Below are positions 42,236 to 50,424 of a stretch of 64,000 nt of DNA, piece after piece. The position numbers and the translations under genes are program-made. A model generated the notes under the pieces. It was not told where the DNA came from. It did not search any database and was given only the letters and a program-made list of their open reading frames with translations. The DNA is from Clusia tigrina (lineage: Eukaryota; Arthropoda; Insecta; Diptera; Clusiidae), in the NCBI GenBank assembly GCA_920105625.2, contig OV050032.1:117350542-117414541 (forward strand), in the 5' to 3' direction. The stretch's first letter is position 1. The number at the start of each line of letters is the position of its first letter.

Positions 42236-42289
42236 TGACGCTCCAGCAAACTTTGATAGGTGTAGGACGTACCGTATAGAAGTTAGGGC
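42236..42289 (+). repeat. Shortened monomer fragment next to the insertion
   Basis: In the last monomer before the retrotransposon, CTCCAG (42241-42246) joins straight to CAAACTTTGATAGG. The 27 bases normally between them, containing AAGTTACAAGC and TTTGTATGTTG, are missing. I saw this deletion nowhere else in the window. It lies about 40 bp upstream of the insertion point and is not needed to explain it. Confidence 0.85.
42285..42289. other. 5' target-site duplication AGGGC
   Basis: AGGGC here directly precedes the 5' LTR and is repeated at 50926-50930 directly after the 3' LTR. Satellite sequence continues on both sides, and removing the element with one AGGGC copy gives the normal satellite order GTTAGGGCCATTTG. 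A 5-bp duplication is usual for BEL/Pao integrases. Confidence 0.95.
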
Positions 42290-42475
42290 TGTTCGCGCCG
42301 GAGCCCTCCTGACAACGGCTGCTACCTGCGCACAGTCACCATGCAACTCTGAGCGGGGCTCAGTGCGGAGAGAATTCCCCTCATTGGGTCCCGCCAAAGT
42401 CGTGTGGCAGGCCGCAGCCATCTTTATTGCGTTGCCATCAGAAAGTGCCGACGCAGGAGAGAGGACGAGAGTCGG

Positions 42476-42480
42476 TCAGT
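42476..42480 (+). promoter_or_regulatory. Initiator-like TCAGT in 5' LTR
   Basis: TCAGT matches the arthropod initiator consensus. It sits upstream of both AATAAA signals, as needed for an R region that contains the poly(A) signal. The match is short, so this is a weak call. Confidence 0.4.
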
Positions 42481-42550
42481 AGTACTGCGTGCCGAGAGCA
42501 TTGGTATCTGTGCGCTCAACCGAGAAGGAGGTGAAAAATTTATTCTACAA

Positions 42551-42652
42551 TATAAATGTTTAAAATATTTCTGAAGAAAACTTGTGTTCTGAATAAATTA
42601 CCATATATAAATGTTTCAAATATTTCTGAAGAAAACTTGTGTTCTAAATAAA
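42551..42652 (+). repeat. 47-bp tandem duplication with AATAAA in the LTR
   Basis: Two copies, 42551-42597 and 42606-42652, each start TATAAATGTTT, include TTTCTGAAGAAAACTTG and end in AATAAA, at a period of 55 bp. The 3' LTR has the same pair, with AATAAA at 50728-50733 and 50783-50788. The duplication therefore predates this insertion and doubles the poly(A) signal. Confidence 0.9.
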
Positions 42653-42788
42653 ATATAAAAAAGCAAAGAAATACTAAATCAGCAATTAAACTTATATAAT
42701 TATTACGATATAACAATTTGAGCTTTTACCTATAAGCAAAGTGATAAAAAACTACATAGAATCCGAACGGGAAAATGGTCTGCGAAAC

Positions 42789-42821
42789 ATGGTCCTTCGA
42801 GCCGGATCTCATCTGCGTCCG
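42789..42821 (+). CDS. Candidate 11-codon leader mini-exon starting at the LTR/PBS junction
   Basis: The last base of the LTR plus the first two of the primer-binding site form an ATG with A at -3 and G at +4, a good start context. The frame runs 11 codons without a stop and ends exactly at the G before a GTAAGT donor. Joined by splicing, it would be in phase with both gag (after 44116) and the 3' zinc-knuckle frame (after 49696). Any LTR ending in CA that abuts a PBS starting TGG creates such an ATG, so the ATG alone is weak evidence; the phase match to two acceptors is what makes it notable. Short upstream frames starting at ATGs in the LTR (for example 42556) could interfere. Inference only; no transcript is available. 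Confidence 0.4.
42790..42807 (+). other. Primer-binding site, tRNA-Tyr type
   Basis: TGGTCCTTCGAGCCGGAT starts immediately after the LTR with no spacer. It is complementary to the 3' end of eukaryotic tRNA-Tyr (acceptor stem CCTTCGA partner plus CCA). It would prime minus-strand cDNA synthesis. The tRNA assignment is from knowledge of tRNA-Tyr and was not searched. Confidence 0.85.
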
Positions 42822-42827
42822 GTAAGT
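42822..42827 (+). promoter_or_regulatory. Candidate splice donor GTAAGT
   Basis: GTAAGT follows CGTCCG 15 bases after the primer-binding site, and the next ~100 bases are strongly AT-rich, as in insect introns. It is a full match to the intronic part of the donor consensus. Its use would keep phase 0 from the ATG at 42789. Confidence 0.5.
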
Positions 42828-44065
42828 TTTTAATACTTATTTATAATCATAGTATAGTATTGAATAATTTTTATTTCATTTTTAATATTGAACACATATT
42901 TTTGATTTGCCTTTTTTTTATCGCGTCATTCGGTTGGGTACGGTCGTCGCGGTAAACGGTACATTTCCGTATCGTCACTCGTGTGAGTGTGTGTGTGTGT
43001 GGATTCTTGCACAGCAGCGGGTACTGCAATTTACATTTTTTTAAATAAATTCTCAGCACGGCTGCTGCGTAATTCGGTTCGCAGTCTGCAGCTCAAAGCG
43101 CTGCCGACGCCGTTTTACCATAAGCTGTGTACAGCTGTTTGTGCGCAAGTTTTTTTTTCCCACTGTCGCAATTGGTACCTTTCGCATGTGCATGCTATTG
43201 CCATTGCCGCTATCCGTTGTTCCGTTGTGCACTCGGTGCCCTCGTTTTGCCAGTTGCATTGTTCGTTGATACGATTTAAGGCGGGTGTCACACTCACAAC
43301 TCTTGTGGGTCAGCTGTTCGGGTTATCCGTATTGCGTGCGTATATCGCCGCGTTGAAGTCGCATCGTGTTCCAAGTTCCAAGCGGTGGGAGCATATTGTT
43401 TTTGCTTCTACATTGGCGTGGGGGTCTACAGCTCACTGCGCTGCCCAGAGCCTGGTTACTGTACGTTGTGTACCGTTGCTGATGAACCGATAACTTACAC
43501 CGTTGCCGGTAGTTTTTCCGTACTAACGGGTCAACAACTGTTAACGTGGTGGAGGATCGACACTTTCGACACGAGTGCGGTGTAATTAAGTTCGCAGTCC
43601 GCAGCTCACAGCGCTGCCGACGTCTTTTTACAGCAGACCGTGTGCCAGCGGTGCTTGAACATCCCCATATTACGACGCTGAAAAATACGTACACTCGTTG
43701 ATCTCCGTACGTTACAGTTTTCGCAGCTCGCAGCGCTGCCAACTTGTACTGTCTTTTTGTCTTTGAGAACCCTGTATCGGTGAACCCACTAGCGACGCAA
43801 GGTCCGGGTCACATACAGCAGCTCATAGCGCTGCGTTGGGTATCTCAAGGTGGGGTTATACTTCAATTTCTTTGTTTTTCAATTGTAGTTGCTCAGTGCT
43901 GTCGTCATTGCCTACGCTTCGCGTAGTTCATTCCTACTGGGGATTGTCTTTTACGTTGTGTGGACTCTTCAGTGAAAATAAGGCGGGTGTTATACCGGTC
44001 ACGTCAGCAGATCAACTAGGTAAACATATAGCTGGGTAACTGGGTGTGTCGAAGTGAAGGTGTAG

Positions 44066-44116
44066 TGTTTTCCTGTTTTTTGCTTGCGTTTTGCCATCAT
44101 TGAGCTGCGTTCTCAG
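44066..44116 (+). promoter_or_regulatory. Candidate splice acceptor before gag
   Basis: A T-rich stretch at about 44066-44093 is followed by TTCTCAG ending at 44116. From 44117 the frame runs through six codons to the first Gag ATG at 44135. Joined to the donor at 42822, phase 0 is kept from the ATG at 42789. The frame just upstream is closed by a TAG at 44063-44065, so coding must begin after that point. Confidence 0.4.
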
Positions 44117-44134
44117 GTCAAGCGGTCTGCAACT

Positions 44135-44629
44135 ATGCTGACTCCGCTGATAGACGCGGCTGATAGCCTGACCGCGTTTGTAATTGAGTTCGAGCGGAAC
44201 TCTTCCGCCCCTCAAAATCTTGAATATCTTCGCCTTGATCTGACTGAATTGGCAGACTTATGGCAGGCGTTGAACTAGGCGAAGGCTGCAGCGGTCATTG
44301 AAGCGAATTTAGACGAGAAATGCGTAGCCATTAAGGAGTCTATACGGCAACGATTCGCAGCAAGTTTAGCCATGTATAAACAGGGTCATGCTCGGATTAG
44401 TGGTCTAATGCAATCCCTGACCGTCTCTCCAACGGTGCCTTCCGAGGCGTCGGCTGAGCTGTCTTCTCAATCCCATAGTATTCCGGTGCCTCCCTGTGAT
44501 ATTGAGATATTTGAGGGAGAGTACTCCAAGTGGATCACCTTCCGTGATATGTTCACGGCACTGTTCCTTCGGAACGCTCGGTTATCCAACATCGAGCGGA
44601 TGTATCACCTGAGGGCAAAGACTAGGGGG
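44135..44629 (+). pseudogene. gag: Gag N-terminal segment (DUF1759-like), with stop
   Basis: This segment encodes the start of the structural Gag protein that would assemble the cytoplasmic particle. The first ~47 codons from ATG 44135 look like the helical Gag N-terminus of Pao elements. A TAG at 44276-44278 interrupts it, and the same frame continues past the stop. From about 44505 comes the conserved start of the DUF1759-type region, with FEGEYSKWITFRDMF and YHLRAKTRG. At the G-run 44625-44629 the frame changes, and the region continues in the next frame from about 44630 with LTNSGFYQAWARLTARYENR. Nothing outside the reading-frame continuity of the family was used to place the break. Confidence 0.85.
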
Positions 44630-46767
44630 AGGCGCGAGAAATCGTGGACCAATGCCAACTGACCAATAGCGGTTTTTATCAGGCGTGGGCGAGGCTTACT
44701 GCCCGGTACGAAAATCGGCGCAAGCTCATTAATTGCCAGCTGAAGTCCCTATTCACAATGCGTACCATAGGTAAAGTAAGTGGGTCGGAGTTAAAGAGGC
44801 TGCAGCGGGAAGTTAGCAACTGCATTATGGCGTTAAGGGAGCTGTCGGTGGATGTAGGCAGTTGGGATCCAATTTTTATATACTGGAGTTCCATTCGGTT
44901 GCCGGAGAGGACCCTTTCTCTTTGGGAGCAGTCCCTTGCAGATCATGCGGATATACCGACTTGGGTGGCGATGGAGGAATTTCTCTCGAAACGGTTCCAA
45001 ACTTTGGAGGCGGTCTCTGATGTCTGCCAGACGGATCACGCGCGGGAGTCTGGGGGGAATCGCTCAACACCACTCCGTAATAGCCACGTGCAGGCTCATC
45101 AGGCGAGGGTCAATCCGGAAGGGTGTAAGATATGTACACTACCAGGCCATCGGGTCTCCCACTGCTCTACTTTCATCAACGCTGATGTATCAGAGCGATG
45201 GGGATGGGTAAATCGCTTCCACTTGTGCGTGAATTGTTTGAAGGGGGATCATCGTGTGTTAAATTGCACGAGTAAATACCGATGTTTTACGTGTCAAGAG
45301 CGGCATCATACTCTGCTGCACTGTGAGCCGCTCCCGAACCGGAGCATAAGAGCCCCACCACGCACGACGCCGCCTCGAGACAGACGATCATCCAACGGAC
45401 GCAATGCGGCCACCACGTTGGCTCAACCTGTTACACCTTCCTTCGCCCACGCTGCACAGGTGGTACCCGCTATCGTCCAGGGACGATCCGGTCTATATCG
45501 AGCTCGAGGTCGGCTACCCAAACGTGTGCTTTTAGGTACCGCCATTATTCACGTATGGTATCAGGGAGTCAATTACATGGCCCGTGCATTGATCGACCCT
45601 GGGTCGGAAGGGTCTTTCATATCAGATCAGCTCCAACGACGCCTGCGACTCCCTACGCGTACCGTGCATGCCCAAGTGTCCGGGGTGAGCAGTGTGGTGG
45701 CAGCTAACGTGACAAAAGCGTGCGATTTAATGTTAGGGTCACCTCTTGACAGTACTGTGCGGCTCCCGGTGTCAGCATTAGTACTGCCCACCTTGACCAG
45801 CGAATTACCCCGACTAGGGGTATCAACGCAACAATATGCCCAATTGGCCGGCTTACGACTGGCTGATCCAAGCCTTTCAAACTTTTCACAAGTTGACATT
45901 CTGATAGGGGGTGATTTATACCCGATGGTGATGCTTGATGGGTTGAAACGTGACGTTATTGGGTCATTAATTGCACAGGAAACTGTATTTGGGTGGATCC
46001 TCACAGGACCCATGCCTGAGAACTCGACACAGACATTCTGTGCCAGAGTACAAGTTGAAACTGGCCACCCGGTCGAAGAGCTCTTGCAGAGATTCTGGGA
46101 GGTGGAGGAACCACCTAAGGAGATACGTTTGTCGCCCGGTGATCAGGCTTGCCTGGATTTGTATTCCCGGACCACTTACAGAGAGACTTCTGGGCGGTAT
46201 GTAGTAGAACTACCGTTCAAATCAAGGCACCTGCCTGAGGAGTCGCTTGGGGCTTCTCGGCACATTGCGTTAAAGCAGTTCGAGCGCAATGAAGGTAGGT
46301 TACTTCGTAACCCTGCGCAGAAAGACCAATATGACTCCGTGGTACAGGAGTACTTGACTCTTGATCATATGGTCAAGGTCCCGCCTCCACCTTCAGGCGC
46401 TCTTGCTCATTATTATTTGCCTCATCATGCGGTAATGAAACCCGAGAGTACGTCCACCAAGCTGCGAGTGGTGTTCAATGCGTCTCAAGCAACCACCAGC
46501 ACCCTCAGCTTGAATGATGTCTTATATACGGGTCCCACCTTGCAGGCTGACTGGACACAACTTATCGTGCGATGGCGAATGTTTCAGTTCGTCTTTAATG
46601 GGGATCTGCAAAAGATGTATCGGCAGATTAGAGTAGCTCCAAAGCACACCCCGTACCAGCGAATTGTTTTTAGGGCCTCTCCTACAGCGCCAGTCTCCGA
46701 TTACGAGTTACAAACGATTACTTTCGGAGTCAACTGCGCACCTTACTTAGCGATTAGGACATTGGAA
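44630..46767 (+). pseudogene. pol: Gag C-terminus, zinc knuckles, protease and RT N-terminal half
   Basis: This is the longest open stretch, about 712 codons. It has no ATG of its own at the start, so it is a continuation of Gag. It contains the rest of the DUF1759-type Gag, then three Cys/His clusters at about 45124-45326 (CKIC...H...C, CVNC...H...C, CFTC...HH), the nucleocapsid-like RNA-binding part. Next comes a retroviral-type aspartic protease with the active-site Asp at 45595-45597 in the context IDPGSEGSF, where the residue after Asp is Pro instead of the usual Ser or Thr. The first half of reverse transcriptase follows, with KLRVVFNAS, the catalytic-A motif FNGDLQKMYRQI and FGVNCAPYLA. 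It ends at a TAG at 46768-46770. Confidence 0.92.
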
Positions 46768-46770
46768 TAG

Positions 46771-47004
46771 CACGCGACGGATGTCGAGGAGGACCTACCC
46801 CTAGCAGCCCGGGTATTGCGTGAATGTATGTACGTGGACGACGCCTTGGTCGGCACACATGATGTAAACGCAGCAATACAGACTCGAAATGAGTTGATCC
46901 GTGCACTCGACTCTGCCGGCTTTTCCATGCGAAAGTGGACAGCTAATACGGAAGCCATTCTCTCCTCTTTGCCTCCGGACCACCTACTCCGAGAGGATTT
47001 TTTT
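46771..47004 (+). pseudogene. pol: Reverse transcriptase segment with YVDD motif
   Basis: This segment continues the same frame after the TAG at 46768-46770. It carries the catalytic motif YVDD at 46831-46842, typical of Ty3-, BEL- and retrovirus-like reverse transcriptases, and the following conserved region through GFSMRKWTAN. The stop lies about 20 codons before YVDD, so a protein made from the upstream frame would lack two of the three catalytic Asp residues. At the T-run 46998-47004 the frame shifts by one base and the next segment continues from DEASLTKTLG. Confidence 0.9.
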
Positions 47005-48549
47005 GAAGCTGGATGAAGCGAGTTTAACTAAGACACTAGGAATTCGGTGGAATGCAAAGACTGATCATTTCTACTTTCATCTCCAGCCCATTTGCTTCGA
47101 CCCACGAGCCACCAAACGCAAGGTGCTATCGATTATAGCTCAACTGTTTGATCCAGACGGATGGCTGGCACCTGTTGTGATCGTGGCCAAGATCTTGATG
47201 CAACAGATTTGGGGGGACAAAACTGACTGGGACGAATCGTTGACCCTCGCTTCATCCAGTCGTTGGAGAGAGTTTTTAGGGGCATATGACGACATCTCGC
47301 AGATTCGAATTCCGTGTTGGGTGGGGTCTGCACCGGATGTAGATATCCAGTTCCATGCGTTTTGCGATGCTTCGGAAGCGGCATACGCCGCCGCGCTGTA
47401 TGTGCGATGCCAGTGCGGCGATGCGGTCACGTCCCACTTATTAGTGGCTAAGTCGCGGGTAGCACCTCTTAAGACGTTGTCCTTACCGCGCTTAGAACTC
47501 TGTGGCGCGGTATTGTTATCCGAGTTGGTGGCGGCACTTCAGACAAGGGTGGGAGTCACCTCCGGCAACTTGTTTTGTTGGACGCATTCGACCATAGTTT
47601 TGGCTTGGCTCCAGAAGTCCCCGCATACATGGAAAACCTTCGTAGCTAATCGGGTTACCACCATTTCAAGTAAAGTAGGTGTAGAATGTTGGAGACATGT
47701 CAGGTCTGCAGACAATCCGGCTGATCTTGCCAGTCGGGGGGTAACTCCAGCAGCGCTTCTTCATAGTCATTTATGGTGGAACGGTCCGGGATGGCTTACC
47801 CACGACTCAAATTCCTGGCCTCAGCCTTCGAAAATCGCTAACCCGGACGCCCTGGAGGAACAGCGCAACGTTGCTACGCATACAATCCAGGTCAAACAGC
47901 ACGATGACTTGATGCTGCGTTTCTCATCATTGCCGCGAGCACTACGGATTGTGTGCTATATCCAGCGCTTTTCTAGATACGCTATACGAAAGCGACGTGA
48001 CCACGCCCCACCCCCGGGATCGCCTATCACGACTGCAGAGATTGTTGCCGCTACACTGCTCGTAACGACCATAACGCAGCAGATGTACTACCCCGAGGAG
48101 TATGGATGCCTGCAGAACGGGCAACCCATTTCCAACTCGAGTTCTCTGCTCACCTTGAACCCCTTCCTTCATTCCGATGGGTCGATTCGAGTGAATGGAC
48201 GCCTAGCGCATTCCACTCAGATCCCGTTCTCCGAACGGCACCCACAAATTTTGCCGTACCACGGAGAGTTTACACGACTGCTCGTTGAGTTCATCCATCA
48301 AATCTCTTTGCATGGGGGAAATCAGCTTATGCTTCGGCTCCTTCGAACTCAATATTGGGTTCCACGCGCAAAAGTTTTAGTCAAAGGTACCATTTTGCGG
48401 TGTAAAACTTGCCTGGTAGAAAAGAAACGTAGATTGAGCCAGATCATGGCGCCTTTGCCCCCTGAACGCACCACCCTGTCTCGTCCTTTCGCCACCGCGG
48501 GGGTGGATTTTGCGGGTCCTTTGAAATTAAAACGTTTCAAGGGCGGGGG
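47005..48549 (+). pseudogene. pol: RT C-terminus, RNase H and integrase N-terminal part
   Basis: After the frame change, DEASLTKTLGIRWN begins the RT thumb and connection region. RNase H follows with Asp 47366-47368 (FCDAS), Glu 47495-47497 (LPRLELCGA) and the late Asp in RSADNPADLASRG. The third catalytic position, normally Asp in a WTDS-type motif, is His here (CAT, 47585-47587, CWTHST). That single change should inactivate RNase H by family knowledge. The integrase zinc domain follows, with His residues near 48290-48315 and the CKTC pair near 48402-48413. The first catalytic Asp of the integrase core is at 48506-48508 in GVDFAGP. The frame ends at the G-run 48545-48549. Confidence 0.9.
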
Positions 48550-49413
48550 TATAAAATGACAAAAGGCTACGTGTGCATCTTTGTGTGTTTCGCCACCAAG
48601 GCCACCCATTTAGAAGCTACCACGGATTTAACCACCCAGGCTTTTTTAGCCGCCCTGTCTAGATTCATTGGGCGACGGGGGTGCCCAGCTAACATTTATT
48701 CCGACAATGGAAAGAATTTTGTGGGAGCAGAAAAGGTAGTGCGCATGGAGTTCGCACGTGTGATTCGAGAAGCTAAGGACCAGGCGACCACGCAGCATTG
48801 GTTTCACCAATTGAAATGGCATTTTATTCCTCCAAACGGTCCCCATATGGGAGGACTGTGGGAAGCCGCAGTAAAGAGCTTCAAACACCATTTCAAACGA
48901 GTGGGTGGGCAGATCCGGTATACGTATGAGGAGTTAGCAACGGTACTAGCCCGCGTCGAGGCATGCCTGAATTCTCGACCGATTAGCGCACTCAGTGACG
49001 ATCCCGACGACCTCCAACCACTTACACCAGGGCACTTTTTAGTAGGGGGACCACTTCTTGCACCAGCCGTCTCGGAGGAGACCACCCCTTTTCTTTCTAT
49101 TCTTAATCGATGGCGTAGGCTTCAAGTTCTCTCCCAGCAGTTCTCAGCACGTTGGAAACATGAGTATCTTCTGGAGTGCCAGCGCAGGACAAAGTGGAAG
49201 ACTATCCAAGATAATGCAGCTAACGGAGATCTGGTGGTACTGCAGGATGACCACGTTCCACCAAACGAATGGCGATTGGGAAGGATCACTGAGGTTCACC
49301 CGGACTCAGACGGTAGAGTGCGAGTCGCGAAAGTGCGGACAGCACGCGGAATCGTTACGAGGCCCGTCACCAAGATGGTTCTACTCCCTCAAGCGGGAGT
49401 GCAGGCTGAGTAA
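48550..49413 (+). pseudogene. pol: Integrase catalytic core and DUF5641-like C-terminus
   Basis: This is the last Pol segment, open to its natural TAA at 49411-49413. It holds CIFVCFATKATHLE, the second catalytic Asp at 48703-48705 in YSDNGKNF, and the catalytic Glu at 48862-48864 in GGLWEAAVK, giving 52 residues between the second Asp and the Glu, long but usual for BEL/Pao. The C-terminal part, with NRWRRLQVLSQQFSARWKHEYL, DLVVLQDDHVPPNEWRLGRI and VTRPVTKMVLLP, matches the DUF5641-type tail of Pao integrases. An ATG at 48556 occurs by chance shortly after the frame change, so independent translation is possible but unlikely to matter. Confidence 0.92.
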
Positions 49414-49696
49414 TCCCGGCATACAGTCTTTTGGTCGTTTCCGTAGCTAGTCCCATTCTTTGTAGCTTCTAGTTTGTAGCCTTTCCTGTTTGTATGTATA
49501 CCTCGATTCTTCCATGGAATCCTTAGCCTTCCTCGTGAAACGGTAGCAGTAGATCTCGCCTGGCTATGCCACGGGATAGAATTGTAGTACTCTACGTAGT
49601 CTTGAAGAAGTTATTTTTCCTACCAGTAGCATCCTAACCTTTATTACTAGCCTTCTTGTAAGCACATGCCTAATTATAAAATTTGATTTTCCACAG
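49414..49696 (+). other. Post-pol spacer ending in a candidate splice acceptor
   Basis: This stretch of about 280 bases has no gene. It is pyrimidine-rich and ends with a branch-point-like CTAAT (49670-49674) 22 bases before TTTTCCACAG (49687-49696). That is a good insect-type 3' splice site. Use of this acceptor with the donor at 42822 would put the 3' frame in phase 0 with the mini-exon at 42789-42821. Confidence 0.5.
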
Positions 49697-49795
49697 AACT
49701 TCCCATCGTGCCGAGCTGACTGGCGTGGAAGACGCTACATCGGGCCGTGCCTTACCTGTGCTCCGAGGGTACAGTTGGTGTTCCCAGCGCCCGTG

Positions 49796-50353
49796 ATGCT
49801 ACAGGGGTCTGCAACATACCGCACTCCGGAAGCAGTGGCGCTGTCTCGCGCCCACGATGTATCGCTTGAGTCCAACACTACAGCGGCAGTTACGTCATCG
49901 CGCCCCCGAGCCCGGTCTGCACCACCTGCCGCGCGTTCGCTACCGACGGGGCCGATGAGCGTCCGCCGCCTTCCCAATCAGGGGTCCACGCCAGGGAGCG
50001 TTGCACCACAGACGCCACATCCGATGTCCCGCGCCCCAGTGGAGGCTGCGCCATCTCGCGCCCCAGTGGGGGCTGCGACATCTCGCGCCCCACTGGTGGC
50101 TGCGACAGCCCAAACAGCAGCGGCAGTCGTGCACCCGGCAGCGGCTCCACAACGCCCGTGCGAGATGTGCAAGCGCTGGCACACCATCACAGTGTGCCGG
50201 GCGTTCCTGTCTTTGTCCTCGCGGCGCAGGAGAGATGCGGTCGCAAAGCGGAAACTATGTTTCGTGTGCCTGGGGGTGAAGCACTTCACCCACAGCTGCG
50301 AACAGCCGGGGTGCTCCCGGTGCCACCGGCGGCATCATCACCTCTTGCATTGA
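49796..50353 (+). CDS. 3' ORF encoding a Gag-like zinc-knuckle protein, unusual
   Basis: An open frame spans 49580-50353. The first ATG is at 49796 (185 codons), and from the candidate splice acceptor it would start at 49697. The first ~120 residues are rich in Ala, Pro, Ser and Arg, with three tandem copies of a SRAPV-type repeat near 50020-50105. The last ~64 residues are three Cys/His clusters: CEMC...H...C, CFVC...H...C and CSRC...HHHLLH. This matches in order and spacing the zinc-knuckle block of the same element's own Gag at 45124-45326, although the residues differ widely. No signal peptide or membrane segment is seen, so it is not an envelope protein in the env position. It may be captured from another Pao Gag, or be an accessory RNA-binding protein. 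GC content and codon use differ from pol. Function unknown. Confidence 0.6.
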   Translation: MLQGSATYRTPEAVALSRAHDVSLESNTTAAVTSSRPRARSAPPAARSLPTGPMSVRRLPNQGSTPGSVAPQTPHPMSRAPVEAAPSRAPVGAATSRAPLVAATAQTAAAVVHPAAAPQRPCEMCKRWHTITVCRAFLSLSSRRRRDAVAKRKLCFVCLGVKHFTHSCEQPGCSRCHRRHHHLLH

Positions 50354-50411
50354 GGGGTGCATCAGGATGGGAGCCGGCGGGAATAGGTCGTCATCTCTCT
50401 TGCAATACTGC

Positions 50412-50424
50412 AAGGGGGGCGGCA
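50412..50424 (+). other. Polypurine tract
   Basis: AAGGGGGGCGGCA lies directly against the 3' LTR. RNase H would leave this RNA as the primer for plus-strand DNA. It contains two C interruptions, the six-G core being at 50414-50419. Position and composition make the call. Confidence 0.85.

Larger units (their letters stand above)
1..42289 (+). repeat. 196-bp satellite DNA array, left block
   Basis: This is a head-to-tail tandem array of an AT-rich monomer of about 196 bp; the landmark TAGCTTAAATTGAC recurs at 1, 197, 393 and so on. All monomers point the same way. Most carry an XhoI-type CTCGAG site, and a recurring subclass has CTCGGG instead together with a TATTTCATTG variant. Other alternating variants are GGGCCATTTG, GGGGCGTTTG and GGGGGCATTTG, and CTCTAGGG, CTCAAGGG and CTCAAGCG. 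About 216 monomers fit. Single-base deletions, such as a shortened A-run after CCAGT or a lost T in GCATTTGAA, travel with particular variants, so monomers fall into heritable types arranged in higher-order blocks. No gene or other mobile element is visible. Centromeric or pericentromeric heterochromatin is the likely setting, but that is inference. Confidence 0.98.
42290..42789 (+). repeat. 5' long terminal repeat (500 bp)
   Basis: It begins TGTTCGCGCC and ends GCGAAACA, matching 50425-50925 with six substitutions and one single-base indel. A TCAGT initiator-like site at 42476-42480 is a plausible transcription start. No convincing TATA box sits at the right distance. Two AATAAA signals follow at 42592-42597 and 42647-42652, inside a 47-bp tandem duplication. 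On this reading U3 is about 190 bp. The RNA start and poly(A) assignments are inferred from motifs only. Confidence 0.95.
42822..44116 (+). other. 1.3-kb leader / candidate intron
   Basis: No supported gene lies here. The first ~100 bases are AT-rich, then comes a short GT repeat near 42980-43000, then GC-richer sequence. Five copies of a hairpin motif of the type GCAGCTCANAGCGCTGCC occur at 43088-43105, 43428-43445, 43601-43618, 43723-43740 and 43818-43834. Copies 1 and 3 share a longer match including GTTCGCAGTC upstream and GACG downstream. GCAGC can pair with GCTGC in most copies. The stretch could be an untranslated leader with a packaging or dimerisation signal, an intron, or both. A 168-codon frame at 42987-43493 lacks an ATG start and recognisable domains, so I do not call it a gene. 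Confidence 0.6.
44135..49413 (+). pseudogene. gag-pol: gag-pol polyprotein region of BEL/Pao element, disrupted
   Basis: This is one ancestral reading frame for Gag, protease, reverse transcriptase, RNase H and integrase, about 1760 codons long, as in other Pao-type elements where Gag and Pol form one polyprotein. Five lesions break it: TAG at 44276-44278, a one-base loss in the G-run 44625-44629, TAG at 46768-46770, a one-base gain in the T-run 46998-47004, and a one-base loss in the G-run 48545-48549. Outside these points the frames stay open and the domains keep their order and expected sizes, which fits recent decay or sequence error more than ancient erosion. The first usable ATG is at 44135 unless the mini-exon at 42789 is spliced on. 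Segments are described separately below. Confidence 0.93.

Noticed and set aside
1..42289. CRISPR array, because of regular repeats
   Set aside because: There are no unique spacers; the whole 196-bp period is the repeat, as in satellite DNA.
42978..43001. Short GT repeat as a functional element
   Set aside because: It is a brief, common microsatellite with nothing else to support a role.
42987..43493. 168-codon plus-strand frame in the retrotransposon leader
   Set aside because: It starts at a GTG inside a GT repeat, has no recognisable domain, and spans the repeated hairpin motifs and the candidate intron.
45627..46013. 128-codon minus-strand frame inside pol
   Set aside because: It is antisense to the protease and RT region, has no known domain and no independent signals.
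49796..50353. Envelope gene, suggested by position after pol
   Set aside because: No signal peptide, membrane segment or fusion-type region is seen; the visible domains are zinc knuckles.
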